64,000 bases of DNA, from assembly GCA_963750715.1 (NCBI GenBank), contig CAVVRP010000008.1:372001-436000 (forward strand). Direction: 5' to 3'. The notes below the pieces were generated by a model that was not told the DNA's origin, did not search any database, and was given only the letters and a program-made list of their open reading frames with translations. Positions 19,243 through 28,251 of the stretch are shown here, piece after piece (the stretch's first letter is position 1; the number at the start of each line of letters is the position of its first letter). The position numbers were made by a program, and so were the translations under genes. The DNA is from JAGVSR01 sp963750715. Lineage in GTDB: Bacteria > Pseudomonadota > Alphaproteobacteria > Rhizobiales > Hyphomicrobiaceae.

Positions 19243-20357
19243 GACGAAGTGGGCCCTGCTGCCGATGGCAGGAGCACGACGAATTTTCCTTCATGTTTGG
19301 TCACCCCGGCAAGCTGGCCCGCGGCATCGCCCGAGCCGAAGTAAAGGTCCCCGCGTTCCGGTCCTCGGATAGCCGATCCCACATCCTGAGCGACCATGAG
19401 CCGGTGATAGCCGCCAACGCCGCCGTTGGCGTGCGTCAGAGACGGCGCGGAGACGAACACCGGCGTGCCAATGACGTGGAAGGCTGTGTCCACCGCCAGA
19501 CTGCGGCCCGGGGTCAACGGAATTTCGAGCACGCCCAGCGCGCTTTGCCCCTCGCTGCCCGACAACTCTCGGAAGAACACGTACGAGCGGTTGATGCGCA
19601 TGGCAGCTTTGCCGCGTTCGCGATCGGCGCGCAGCCAGACCTTCATGGCTTGCAGTGACATCTGCTCGAACGGAAACTGCCCAGTGTCGATCATCCAGCG
19701 GCCGACCGACGAATAGGGGTGGCCGTTCTTGCCGTCATAGGTGATTCGGATCAGCTCGCCGTCGGGCAGGCGGATCTGACCGGACCCCTGGACGTGCAGA
19801 AAAAAAGCATCGACCGGATCTTCCAGCCAGACCAGCTCCAATCCCTGGCCTTCGAGCGCGCCGTGCTCGATCTCCTCCCGAGTAGCATAAGGCTCGATGC
19901 CATTGCCCGACTTGCGCGCATGGGTAAGCTGGTGAGCCATCGCCCCGCGCTGCGACTCGGCGACGAGATTGACGAGGTCAGCCGGGCGCCGTAGGACTGG
20001 CACGCCAAAGCGTGCCGTTCGCGTCCGCGATCCCTCGATTAGCGGTTCGTAGTATCCGGTCAGCAGACCCGCAGCCGACCCGTGCACGACGCAGTGAGGC
20101 GTGAAGTTGGTTTCGAAAAAGCGTCTGGCATCGGCAGCCGATGGACGGGTCGCGGCGAGTTCCAGACCCGCCTGGCAGGCGGCCAATAGCGCAAGAGAGA
20201 CAGCGCGATTCGGTCCGTCACCGGGTTGTTCCGCGTTCTTGAGGACAGGTTTGCACGAGCGTATGAAGGCTTCGAAAGCCGCGCCGTGATCATCGGCGGC
20301 CCAGCCATCCAGACGATCGTAGCCGACCACCTCGAAGGCGACACTCTGTGCGATCAT
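19239..20357 (-). CDS. mltA: Membrane-bound lytic murein transglycosylase A homologue (MltA)
   Basis: A peptidoglycan lytic transglycosylase that forms 1,6-anhydromuramyl ends. Recognisable parts are LLTGYYEPLIEGS, the MltA domain segment VQGSGQIRLPDG, NRSYVFFREL and the C-terminal 3D domain with VAQDVGSAIRGPERGDLYFG, including the conserved aspartates. Length is 372. No signal peptide is visible at the N-terminus (MIAQSVAFEVVGYDRLDGW), and only 31 bp separate it from timA, leaving no room for one upstream. Confidence 0.91.
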   Translation of the reverse strand: MIAQSVAFEVVGYDRLDGWAADDHGAAFEAFIRSCKPVLKNAEQPGDGPNRAVSLALLAACQAGLELAATRPSAADARRFFETNFTPHCVVHGSAAGLLTGYYEPLIEGSRTRTARFGVPVLRRPADLVNLVAESQRGAMAHQLTHARKSGNGIEPYATREEIEHGALEGQGLELVWLEDPVDAFFLHVQGSGQIRLPDGELIRITYDGKNGHPYSSVGRWMIDTGQFPFEQMSLQAMKVWLRADRERGKAAMRINRSYVFFRELSGSEGQSALGVLEIPLTPGRSLAVDTAFHVIGTPVFVSAPSLTHANGGVGGYHRLMVAQDVGSAIRGPERGDLYFGSGDAAGQLAGVTKHEGKFVVLLPSAAGPTSS

Positions 20358-20388
20358 AAGACGTCGCCGCGCGGCGCTCCCTTAGTAG

Positions 20389-21159
20389 CTAGTTGGGGGC
20401 CTGTGTGGCGATCAGCTTCCAGTTCGGATTCTGCCGTGCCCTGACTGTCGAGATATCCCGGCTGAACGTCCAGATATCGGTGACATCCTTGACGCGGCTT
20501 GGATCGCCCGAAACAACGATGCCGGCCTTGTCGCGGGTTGCGGTGATCAACTGGCTCACAAACCGCACGGTGACGTTGGCCAGTCCGCCCTTGACTTCGG
20601 CCTCGTAGATGTCGGCCTTGTTGATGCCGACGAAGCTCTGGTCGATCTGCTCGCCGCGAGCCTCGCGTTCCGCGATCGATGCGACGAACCCTTCATACAC
20701 GTCCTTGCTGAGAAGATCCTTCAGCATCTTGCGATTGCCTTCCGCGAAGGCGGTGACGATCATTTCATAGGCCTGCCGCGCCCCGCGCACAAAGTGTTCC
20801 GGGTCGAAAGCGGGGTCGGTCCTTGTGATTTCCATCAGGCCCCTGGCTATGCTTTCGTCGCCATTGGCGAACGTCCGCAGCCGCGCTTCGACCTCACCGG
20901 CCGAAGCCGTCGCGACGGACGCCGCAGGCGCGTCCTCGCGCTCACGCCGGGGTAGCGTCACGACCTTGTCGGACAAGTTCTGCTGTCCGGCCGCACCAGC
21001 CTTGCGCTGCATTTCGACTTCCCGCGATTTCTTCTCGAGGCGCGCGTCGTCATCGTCCGAGCGCCGACCGAGGACGCTGCGCAGCTTCAAAATGGCGATA
21101 ACCGCCACGATGAGCGCTATCAGGGTGAAAACGTCGATCGTGCCACTGGTGCCAGTCAT
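20389..21159 (-). CDS. timA: Tim44-like membrane-anchored protein TimA
   Basis: A Tim44-domain protein of the alphaproteobacterial TimA type, the presumed ancestor of the mitochondrial import subunit. One N-terminal membrane helix (about residues 8-27, FTLIALIVAVIAILKLRSVL) is followed by a charged linker and the Tim44-like domain (about residues 90-256), with AFAEGNRKMLKDLLSKDVYE and ending DISTVRARQNPNWKLIATQA. I chose the ATG at 21159 because it starts just before the helix. It is divergent from fxsA and upstream of mltA. Confidence 0.87.
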   Translation of the reverse strand: MTGTSGTIDVFTLIALIVAVIAILKLRSVLGRRSDDDDARLEKKSREVEMQRKAGAAGQQNLSDKVVTLPRREREDAPAASVATASAGEVEARLRTFANGDESIARGLMEITRTDPAFDPEHFVRGARQAYEMIVTAFAEGNRKMLKDLLSKDVYEGFVASIAEREARGEQIDQSFVGINKADIYEAEVKGGLANVTVRFVSQLITATRDKAGIVVSGDPSRVKDVTDIWTFSRDISTVRARQNPNWKLIATQAPN

Positions 21160-21398
21160 GATACGGCAGCTTTCCCGGGTGAATCCCAATCGCGCTTATA
21201 CGCATGCGATGTCTAATGCGTGCCGGCCGAAGGTCAGCCCTCATGCCAGGGCAACAGCTCGAATGCGGCGACCAACATCCTGAGTAGTCTCGCATTTCAG
21301 AATAGGCCAGTCTAAGCTGGATGCCAACCTTAGTGAACCATTTTTGACGTGAAGGCGGTCGAGCGCTCGGGCTCGGCTGAAAGCTCTCAGTCCAGCAC

Positions 21399-21899
21399 AT
21401 GCGCCTCATCCTTCCCGTCGTCCTGATAGCCATCCCGCTGCTAGAGTTGTCTCTTCTGATCAAACTTGGGCAAATCATCGGCGTGTGGCCAACAATTGCA
21501 TGGATCATCATCACCGGCGTCGCCGGAGGGGCTGTGATCCGCCGGCAGGGTATGACCGCCATGTCGAGGATGATCAACGAGATGCAGGAAGGCCGCCCGC
21601 CGATCGCACCGGTGATTGACGGCGCCACGATCATGTTCGCCGGCATTCTACTGCTCACGCCCGGCCTGATTGCCGATACGCTGGGCTTTCTCATGCTGAT
21701 CCCGGTCGTGCGCCAAGCGTTGCGGCGGTACGCCCTCAGTCGATTTACCATCATCAGCACCGAGGTCACGCGGGAGACGAGGACGCGCACCTGGCCTGGC
21801 CGAAGCGGCCGCGCGGGACGGCTGGATACAAATTCCCGTCCGACCGTCATCGAGGGCGAGTACGAGCGATTGGACGATGACCGGGACAAGCTGCCGTAG
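21399..21899 (+). CDS. fxsA: FxsA family inner-membrane protein
   Basis: A small FxsA-type membrane protein of 166 residues. In E. coli, FxsA overproduction relieves F exclusion of phage T7, and its normal role is unclear. The family core is seen as IPLLELSLLIKLGQIIGVWP, GVAGGAVIRRQGM and LLLTPGLIADTLGFLMLIP, with four hydrophobic segments and a charged C-terminal tail. It is divergent from timA and upstream of secB, the usual order in Rhizobiales. Confidence 0.9.
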   Translation: MRLILPVVLIAIPLLELSLLIKLGQIIGVWPTIAWIIITGVAGGAVIRRQGMTAMSRMINEMQEGRPPIAPVIDGATIMFAGILLLTPGLIADTLGFLMLIPVVRQALRRYALSRFTIISTEVTRETRTRTWPGRSGRAGRLDTNSRPTVIEGEYERLDDDRDKLP

Positions 21900-22021
21900 A
21901 GGGCGACGGCGCCCCACTTCCCGACGCGGACGTTGCGGCGACCCTGGGGCCATGGTAGCGACCCGCGAATTACTCAGCCGCGGGCGATTCCTGCCTCGCG
22001 GTTCACCTCGAAAGTCCGCCC

Positions 22022-22516
22022 ATGACAAGCAAAGCCGACCAGAACTCAGACTTGGCAGCCGCTGCGGGGGCTCTGCCGGCGATCCAGGCCCAGGTGCTCG
22101 GTCAGTACATCAAGGACCTGTCGTTCGAAAATCCCAATGTCGGCAAGCCGATCGGCTCTCCCGGCGAGACGCCGAACCTGAAAGTCGAAGTCAACGTCGG
22201 TGCCAAGCGCGTCGGCACGGACGTCTACGAGAGTGCCATCAATTTCAGTGCCAATGCAGACAGCAGCACCGGCAAGATCTATGTTCTGGAAATCGTCTAC
22301 GCAGGCCTGTTTCGCTTGCAGAACATTCCCGAACAGGCGCTGGAACCGTTTCTGTTGATCAATTGCCCGACACTCGTGTTTCCATTCCTGCGCCGTCTCG
22401 CAGCCGACATCACAAGGGAAGGCGGATTTCCCCCACTCCTTCTCGACCCCATCGATTTCGCTGGCCTCTACGTGCGCCGCCAGCAGGAACTGGCGCAGAA
22501 CGCCCCGAAGCAGTGA
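22022..22516 (+). CDS. secB: Protein-export chaperone SecB
   Basis: SecB is a tetrameric cytoplasmic chaperone that delivers unfolded preproteins to SecA. At 164 residues it fits alphaproteobacterial SecB. Diagnostic segments are QVLGQYIKDLSFENPN, YVLEIVYAGLFRL and LVFPFLRRLAADITREGGFP followed by PLLLDPIDFAGLYVRR. It converges with dnaQ (24 bp apart). The neighbourhood is part of the conserved left flank of the chromosome origin. Confidence 0.96.
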   Translation: MTSKADQNSDLAAAAGALPAIQAQVLGQYIKDLSFENPNVGKPIGSPGETPNLKVEVNVGAKRVGTDVYESAINFSANADSSTGKIYVLEIVYAGLFRLQNIPEQALEPFLLINCPTLVFPFLRRLAADITREGGFPPLLLDPIDFAGLYVRRQQELAQNAPKQ

Positions 22517-22539
22517 GTCGGCCTTAAGCCCTCAAAACG

Positions 22540-23259
22540 TCACGTCGCATCGGTGGTGCCGAGATACCGCCGCCACACGGCCTTGGCCCCAAGGGTCTCC
22601 ACGAATCTGCGATGCGCGGCGTCGGCCTCGTCCGTGATCGGTGACGGCAAAGGCACGGGGCGCTTGGGTGCTCCCGCCCGCCGGGCAGCCTGATTGATGA
22701 GGCGCTGCGCGCTCGCCGCCGCCGTAGCGAGACCCAACGTGGCCTGCCGTTCGCCCAGCAACTCGACGTAAACTTCGGCCAACAGCAGCGAGTCGACGAT
22801 TGCGCCATGCTTCGTGCGTTGGGTATTGTCGATGCCGTAGCGCTTACACAGCCCATCGAGTGTATTTGGACCGGCCGGATGCTTGCGGCGCGCAAGCTGC
22901 AAAGTGTCGATGACGCGATCCATTCCGATCACCGGCATGGAGACGAGGCCAAGTTCGAAATTCAGAAAAGAGATGTCGAACGCCGCGTTGTGAATGACCA
23001 GTGTATCGCTAGCGATGAAGTCGATGAATTCAGCGGCGATTGCCGCGAACACAGGCTTGTCCCTGAGAAAGTCGGTCGAGATTCCGTGGATCGCCTGGGC
23101 CTCTGCTGGCACGTCGCGCAGCGGATTGATGAAGCGATGGAACTCCCGGCTGGTCGGGATGCGGTTGACGAGTTCCACACATCCCACTTCGACAAGGCGA
23201 TCGCCCTTCTTGGGATCAAGGCCGGTCGTCTCGGTATCGAGAACAATCTCGCGCAGCAT
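22540..23259 (-). CDS. dnaQ: DNA polymerase III epsilon subunit
   Basis: The 3'-5' proofreading exonuclease of the replicative polymerase. The DEDDh exonuclease residues are visible: Asp8 and Glu10 in VLDTETTGLDP, the ExoII segment HNAAFDISFLNFEL, and ExoIII KHGAIVDSLLLAEVY. Length is 239, with a short C-terminal extension for binding the alpha subunit. Placement beside coaE and aroE is typical of the origin flank. Separation from coaE by only 32 bp suggests a common transcript. Confidence 0.95.
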   Translation of the reverse strand: MLREIVLDTETTGLDPKKGDRLVEVGCVELVNRIPTSREFHRFINPLRDVPAEAQAIHGISTDFLRDKPVFAAIAAEFIDFIASDTLVIHNAAFDISFLNFELGLVSMPVIGMDRVIDTLQLARRKHPAGPNTLDGLCKRYGIDNTQRTKHGAIVDSLLLAEVYVELLGERQATLGLATAAASAQRLINQAARRAGAPKRPVPLPSPITDEADAAHRRFVETLGAKAVWRRYLGTTDAT

Positions 23260-23291
23260 CGTTGCTAGTCCCCCGGCTCAAGTCGCAAACG

Positions 23292-23915
23292 TCAACCGGT
23301 CGACCAATATCGTGCAAAGGCTTCAGGCTGACGGCGCGACACATCTTCGATCACCATATCGATGGCACGCGCACAGTCCTGCGGAGATCCGCTCGTATCC
23401 ACAACGTAGTCGGCTCGCGCGCACTTTTCCAAATCACGCAATTGGCGCGCAAGAATGACATCGAGTTTGTTGGACGTCATGCCGGGGCGAGCAAGGACAC
23501 GTTGTTTTTGTGTAGCTTCTCCCGCGCTGACGACGACCACGGCGTCGACCATCTCGTCAATGCCTGTTTCCATCAGCAACGGGATCTCAAGAACGGCGAT
23601 CTCCCCACCCTTGGTGGCTTGCTCGACAAGGAACTCTCGTTCTTTCGCACGAATCAGCGGATGCACAATCGCCTCGAGCCGGGCGAACCCATCGGGGCGT
23701 TCAAGGAGAGCTTTGGTAAGAAGCTGGCGATCGACCTGTCCATCGCGGACAGTACCGGGAAACGCCGTGTCGATCGGGTTCACCACTTCGCCCTGATAGA
23801 GCCGGTGGACTTCCGCGTCGGCATCGAACACTGCTATGCCGCGGGCCTTGAACTGGCCAGCAGCTGTGGACTTGCCCATTCCGATGGATCCCGTCAGACC
23901 GATAATCAGCATCAA
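23292..23915 (-). CDS. coaE: Dephospho-CoA kinase
   Basis: CoaE phosphorylates dephospho-CoA at the 3' position, the last step of coenzyme A synthesis. The P-loop is GLTGSIGMGKST (residues 6-17), followed by VFDADAEVHRLYQG, the conserved substrate motif, and VDTSGSPQDC towards the end. Length is 207. Its ATG overlaps the aroE stop by four bases, so maf-aroE-coaE are translationally coupled. Confidence 0.95.
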   Translation of the reverse strand: MMLIIGLTGSIGMGKSTAAGQFKARGIAVFDADAEVHRLYQGEVVNPIDTAFPGTVRDGQVDRQLLTKALLERPDGFARLEAIVHPLIRAKEREFLVEQATKGGEIAVLEIPLLMETGIDEMVDAVVVVSAGEATQKQRVLARPGMTSNKLDVILARQLRDLEKCARADYVVDTSGSPQDCARAIDMVIEDVSRRQPEAFARYWSTG

Positions 23916-24742
23916 GACCTCGGAATGTCGGCGGCGATCCGTTCGTAAAGTTCAGACGTCACTTCTGGCCTGACGCCGAACCATTTTTCAAAGCCGGGCA
24001 CGGCCTGATGCAGCAGCATGCCGAGACCGTCGACCGTTCGCAAACCAGCTGCCTTGGCGGCGCGGATGAACCCGGTTTCGAGCGGCACGTACACGATATC
24101 CGATACGACGGTGTTGGCATCTAGCTTCGTGAAATCCATGCCGGGCGACGCTGTTCCGTTCATGCCGAGCGTGGTGGTGTTGACGATGACGCAAGCGTCC
24201 GAAGACAGTTCGTCACGCTCGTCCCAATCGTGCGCCTTGACGCGCGGACCGAAGTGCCGCGCCAGATCGTCAGCGCGCTCGCGCGACCGATTGAAAACAC
24301 GGACCTCGCCGATGTGGTGGCTCAAAAATCCATACACGACGGCCCGTGCGGCGCCGCCCGCTCCCAGAACGCTGACCGCTCGGCGCTGCCTTTGCCAGTC
24401 CGGAGCACTGGCATCGAGATAGGCCATGTATCCATACGTGTCGGTGTTCGCGGCGCAGATGCGTGGTCCTTCGAGCCAGATTGTGTTGGCGGCACCGACT
24501 GCGATCGCGGTAGCATCCTTGATGTCGGCGACGCGGAATGCGGCTTCCTTGTGCGGCACCGTCACGTTGCAGCCGGCATATCCATTGGTCGCAAGTAGCC
24601 GCAGGAACTGCTCGATCTTCTCGGGCCGGACGGCCTCCTTCGTGTACACACCGTCGATGCCGTAGCGCTTCAGCCAATAGCTGTGGATGAGCGGCGAGCG
24701 TGAATGCTCGATAGGCCAACCGATCACACAGGCGCGCCTCAT
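23912..24742 (-). CDS. aroE: Shikimate dehydrogenase
   Basis: AroE reduces 3-dehydroshikimate to shikimate with NADPH in aromatic amino-acid synthesis. The shikimate-binding serines are in IEHSRSPLIHSYWLKRYG, the catalytic Lys is in NVTVPHKEAAF, and the nucleotide loop is LGAGGAARAVVYGF. Length is 276, usual for the family. Four-base overlaps with maf upstream and coaE downstream make a tight operon. Confidence 0.95.
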   Translation of the reverse strand: MRRACVIGWPIEHSRSPLIHSYWLKRYGIDGVYTKEAVRPEKIEQFLRLLATNGYAGCNVTVPHKEAAFRVADIKDATAIAVGAANTIWLEGPRICAANTDTYGYMAYLDASAPDWQRQRRAVSVLGAGGAARAVVYGFLSHHIGEVRVFNRSRERADDLARHFGPRVKAHDWDERDELSSDACVIVNTTTLGMNGTASPGMDFTKLDANTVVSDIVYVPLETGFIRAAKAAGLRTVDGLGMLLHQAVPGFEKWFGVRPEVTSELYERIAADIPRS

Positions 24743-25359
24743 GGCATCAGCACTCCACGCGCACGCAACTCCTTCAGCAATGGAAGTAACGGTAGACCCA
24801 GCACATTAAAATAATCTCCCTCGACCTGGTCGAACAACTGCACGCCAGGCCCCTCAATTTGGTAGGCGCCGACGCTCGAAAGGATTTCAGAACCGCAGCG
24901 GGACAGATACGTGTCGAGAAAATCTTCCGAGAAGTCACGCATGGTCATCCGTGTGGTCTGCATCGCGACCCATCCAGTTAGTCCGTTGGTTGCAAGCGCA
25001 GCAGCCGAGTGGAGCGTGTGGGTTTTTCCACGCAGATCGGCGAGGGCCTTCCGGGCTGCCGCCACATCGGTAGGCTTTTCGAAAATTCGGCCGTCGAGTT
25101 CGAGTAGCTGATCCGAGCCGATGACCAAAGCATCGGGCCGCGCACGACTGACCGCTTCGGCTTTGGCGCGGGCGAGAGTTGTGGCCAATTCCATTGCTGT
25201 GACGCCGGCCTCGGCCTGCTTGCGACCATCGCGCAGTTTCGCTTCGTCGACATCGGCCGGTATGACCTCGAATGTCAGCCCCGCCGAAGACAACATCGAC
25301 CGTCGCGTCGCACTGCCGGACGCCAGAACGAGCGTCAATGGCGTACGCTCACGCGCCAT
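24739..25359 (-). CDS. Maf-like nucleoside triphosphate pyrophosphatase
   Basis: A house-cleaning pyrophosphatase of the Maf/YhdE family that hydrolyses non-canonical or excess nucleotides. It opens LVLASGSATRRSMLSSAGL, the family's phosphate-binding motif, and has VIGSDQLLELDGRIFEKP and SVGAYQIEGPGVQLFDQVEG. Length is 206. It overlaps the upstream regulator by 11 bases and aroE by four. The exact nucleotide preference cannot be read from the sequence. Confidence 0.93.
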   Translation of the reverse strand: MARERTPLTLVLASGSATRRSMLSSAGLTFEVIPADVDEAKLRDGRKQAEAGVTAMELATTLARAKAEAVSRARPDALVIGSDQLLELDGRIFEKPTDVAAARKALADLRGKTHTLHSAAALATNGLTGWVAMQTTRMTMRDFSEDFLDTYLSRCGSEILSSVGAYQIEGPGVQLFDQVEGDYFNVLGLPLLPLLKELRARGVLMP

Positions 25360-26209
25360 CGGCGGAGTCTCCGTTCTCGGAAATGCCGGCCTTGCGATCG
25401 TGCATCAGTCGGATGATGGTAGCGGCCGTTTCTTCCACGGAGCGCCGCGTTACGTCGATGATCGGCCAGTTGTTCTTGGTGCAGATGCGGCGGGAGTAAG
25501 CGATTTCCTCAACGATGTGCGCCCGGTCTACGTAGTCTTCCAGATTGCGATCCCCCAACATCGCGGCACGATTACGCCTGACTTCGGCAATCCGATCCGG
25601 ACTGGCGATCAGGCAGACGACGAAAGCAGTGTGCGCTTCGGTCAGCGAATCGGGCAAGGGCAGCGATGGCACCAGCGGTAGATTGGTCGTCTTGTAGCCG
25701 CGTTGGGCCAGATAGATTCCCGTTGGTGTTTTGGATGTGCGTGAAATGCCCAGAAGGACGATGTCGGCGCGGCTGAGATCCTCGGGAAGGCGGCCGTCGT
25801 CGTGCGCCATGGTGAAGTTGAGGGCATCGATCCGCTTGAAGTATTCAGCGTCGAGCACGTGCTGCCCGGCGACGGTGGGAGTTTGCGGCGTCCCGAGATA
25901 AGATTCGAACACCTGCATGACCGGCTGCAGTACCGCGTGACACGGCACCTTCAGTTCCCGGCATCGCGCTTCGATGCCTTTTTTCAATTCGTGATTGACG
26001 ACCGTATAGAGAACGATGCCGGGCGCCTGCTCGATCTCTTGCAGCACACGCTTTAATTGGCGCGCCGTCCGTACCAGCGGATGCATATGCTCGATCGGCC
26101 GCAATTGCGCGTATTGAACCGCGGCAGCCTTGGCGATCGCCGTCAATGTATCGCCCGTCGAATCCGACACCAGATGCAGGTGGTAGTAGCTCGGAAGGGT
26201 GTTGGTCAT
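25349..26209 (-). CDS. Pyruvate, phosphate dikinase regulatory protein (bifunctional kinase/pyrophosphorylase)
   Basis: This DUF299 protein both inactivates PPDK by ADP-dependent phosphorylation and reactivates it by phosphorolysis. It begins YYHLHLVSDSTGDTLTAIAK and has the P-loop-like GISRTSKTPTGIYLAQRGYK and the C-terminal RSVEETAATIIRLM. I use the ATG at 26209 (MTNTLPSYYHLH), giving 286 residues, because the 60 residues upstream in the open frame match nothing in the family and run into the presumed origin. It is divergent from hemE. Confidence 0.92.
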   Translation of the reverse strand: MTNTLPSYYHLHLVSDSTGDTLTAIAKAAAVQYAQLRPIEHMHPLVRTARQLKRVLQEIEQAPGIVLYTVVNHELKKGIEARCRELKVPCHAVLQPVMQVFESYLGTPQTPTVAGQHVLDAEYFKRIDALNFTMAHDDGRLPEDLSRADIVLLGISRTSKTPTGIYLAQRGYKTTNLPLVPSLPLPDSLTEAHTAFVVCLIASPDRIAEVRRNRAAMLGDRNLEDYVDRAHIVEEIAYSRRICTKNNWPIIDVTRRSVEETAATIIRLMHDRKAGISENGDSADGA

Positions 26210-26655
26210 CTGTGGATGAAAGTCCGGGTTATCCCAAGCAGGCGGCTTCGATCGCGAGCTGTCTCGAGTTCCGCTGCCCGCTTGTCCACGCTCATACCCA
26301 CATTCGAGCCCGCAGGGAGAAAAAATGTCGTCTCGAGCGGGAAGTCCGGCGGTCCACGACTTGATCAGAAGCCCCAGCAGGTTACACACATATCGTCCCC
26401 AAAGGTTGTGTTTACGCTAGCGGCCACAAGCCTCTGACTCTCTTTCGAACTCCACAGCCCTTGTGTGGTTCGGAGTCTCCCGATACGAGAGGTTGGAAGT
26501 CGTCCGGGACAAGTTGCGGAACCCTGGCACGACCCGGGGACAAGAAAGAATTACCGAAATTCGACCAAGTAAGAATCATAACAATAAAAGACAGAATCTG
26601 TCTTGAGATAGTGAAGTTAGGTCCGATAACAAAATCTGCCTTGGGGGGAACGAGC
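26210..26655. other. Probable chromosome replication origin (oriC) region
   Basis: This gene-free stretch lies between the divergent PPDK regulator and hemE. DnaA-box-like 9-mers are TGTGGATGA (26211-26219, 8 of 9 to consensus), TTATCCCAA (26229-26237), TTGTCCACG (26282-26290) and TTACACACA (26382-26390), each 7 of 9. An A/T-rich tract at about 26548-26640 contrasts with the GC-rich surroundings and could be the unwinding element. Transcription diverges from here for several kilobases. In Caulobacter the origin adjoins hemE, and the mnmE-mnmG-rsmG-parAB block near oriC is widely conserved. Confidence 0.65.
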
Positions 26656-27699
26656 TTGGCGGCTGGCTACAGATTTCTTAAACCTTTCGCTGGCGAAGCT
26701 GTCTCCCCACCGCCGGTCTGGCTGATGCGTCAGGCCGGACGCTATCTCCCCGAGTACCGCGCCACCCGGGCGCAGGCCGGAAGCTTTCTCAAGCTGTGCT
26801 ATTCCCCGGCTCTGGCCGCCGAAGTCACGCTCCAGCCCATCCGCCGTTACGGCTTCGATGCCTCGATCCTATTTTCGGATATTCTGGTCGTTCCCGATGC
26901 GCTCGGACAGGAGGTCAGGTTTCTGGAAGGCGAAGGCCCCAAGCTCGATCCGATCCGCCACGTCGAGGGATTATCGCGGCTGGATCCTGCGGCAACCACC
27001 ACCAAGTTTTCACTTGTCTATGAAACCGTCCAACGCCTGCGCCAGGATCTTCCCACGGACACCGCGCTGATCGGATTCTGCGGCGCTCCCTGGACTGTGG
27101 CGACCTATATGGTCGGTGGTGAAGGTTCGTCCGATCAGGCGCACGCGCGTCAGTGGGCCTATCGCGATCCCGAGGGTTTCTCCAAGTTGATCGACATTCT
27201 TGTCGAGACATCAGTTGCCTATCTCGATGGACAGGTCCGCGCCGGCGCAAACGTGCTGCAGATTTTCGACAGCTGGGCGGGCAGTCTGCCGGAATGCGAA
27301 TTCGAGAAGTGGGTGATCGTCCCGACGGCCAAAATCGTCGCCGCCTTGAAGGTGCGTCATCCCAGCGTTCCGATCATTGGTTTTCCCCGCGGTACGTGCG
27401 GTCTCGCGGCCCGCTTCGTCGAATTGACGGGTGTTGACGGCATCAGTTGCGATACGGCCGTTCCGCTTGCCCAGATGCTGGCCTTGCAGAACACAGGTAA
27501 AGTCGTTCAGGGCAACATCGATCCGCTGTTGCTCGTTGCCGGGGGAGAGGCGATGGATCGGCGCGTGCGCCAGATCATCGAAACACTCGGTGACCGGCCC
27601 TTCGTTTTCAACCTTGGCCACGGCATCGTTCCCGAAACACCGCCCGACAACGTGGCTCGACTGATGAGTCTCATCCGATCGTCAGCGCACGTGGGCTGA
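26656..27699 (+). CDS. hemE: Uroporphyrinogen decarboxylase
   Basis: HemE removes four acetate carboxyls from uroporphyrinogen III in haem synthesis. The active-site segment is PPPVWLMRQAGRYLPEYR, followed by ILFSDILVVPDALG and FCGAPWTVATYMVGG. The C-terminal segment FNLGHGIVPETPPDNV is also diagnostic. The TTG at 26656 gives 347 residues, the usual length, and puts a G-rich stretch about six bases upstream. A longer frame from 26461 would read through the AT-rich origin tract. It is followed closely by hemJ. Confidence 0.94.
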   Translation: MAAGYRFLKPFAGEAVSPPPVWLMRQAGRYLPEYRATRAQAGSFLKLCYSPALAAEVTLQPIRRYGFDASILFSDILVVPDALGQEVRFLEGEGPKLDPIRHVEGLSRLDPAATTTKFSLVYETVQRLRQDLPTDTALIGFCGAPWTVATYMVGGEGSSDQAHARQWAYRDPEGFSKLIDILVETSVAYLDGQVRAGANVLQIFDSWAGSLPECEFEKWVIVPTAKIVAALKVRHPSVPIIGFPRGTCGLAARFVELTGVDGISCDTAVPLAQMLALQNTGKVVQGNIDPLLLVAGGEAMDRRVRQIIETLGDRPFVFNLGHGIVPETPPDNVARLMSLIRSSAHVG

Positions 27700-27705
27700 T
27701 CACCA

Positions 27706-28251
27706 ATGGACACCCGTTCAACACAGAATTCCAGGTCTCAGGGCTCCGACGCCGGAAAGAAGGCGGGTGTTGCAATTCTCGCGATCGTCGTCATCATGGT
27801 AGCGATCGCCTATGTTTTCGGCGCGGCCGGCTACCTTTGGATTAAGGCGATCCATGTCGTCGCGATCATTTCGTGGATGGCCGGCCTGTTGTATCTGCCA
27901 CGTCTGTTCATCTACCACTGCGACGCGCCCAAGGGTTCGCCGCAGTCAGAGACGTTCAAGACCATGGAACAGCGCTTGCTGAAGATTATCATGACCCCGG
28001 CGATGTTGGTGTCATGGGTCGTTGGCTTGTGGCTCGCCTGGCACGGCGGATGGCTGTCGTCGGGTTGGTTTCACGCCAAACTTGCGTTAGTGATTGTGTT
28101 GAGCGGAGCTCACGGATACTTGGCCGGTGCGGTCCGCAAATTCGCGGCTGACGCGAACGTACTTCCCCCCCGCCACTGGCGCATTGTCAACGAGGTTCCG
28201 ACGGTTTTGATGATCGCGATTGTCATCCTGGTGATCGTGAAGCCATTTTAA
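27706..28251 (+). CDS. hemJ: Protoporphyrinogen IX oxidase HemJ
   Basis: HemJ is the membrane protoporphyrinogen oxidase used by most alphaproteobacteria instead of HemG/HemY. The 181-residue protein has a polar N-terminus and four to five membrane segments. It carries the conserved WIKAIHVVAIISWMAGLLYL and LPRLFIYH histidines, the central MEQRLLKIIMTPAM and a C-terminal RIVNEVPTVLMI. It starts six bases after hemE, so the two haem enzymes are made together. Confidence 0.9.
   Translation: MDTRSTQNSRSQGSDAGKKAGVAILAIVVIMVAIAYVFGAAGYLWIKAIHVVAIISWMAGLLYLPRLFIYHCDAPKGSPQSETFKTMEQRLLKIIMTPAMLVSWVVGLWLAWHGGWLSSGWFHAKLALVIVLSGAHGYLAGAVRKFAADANVLPPRHWRIVNEVPTVLMIAIVILVIVKPF

Noticed and set aside
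26461..26655. N-terminal extension of HemE
   Set aside because: It reads through an AT-rich tract in the presumed origin and would make HemE about 65 residues longer than the family.
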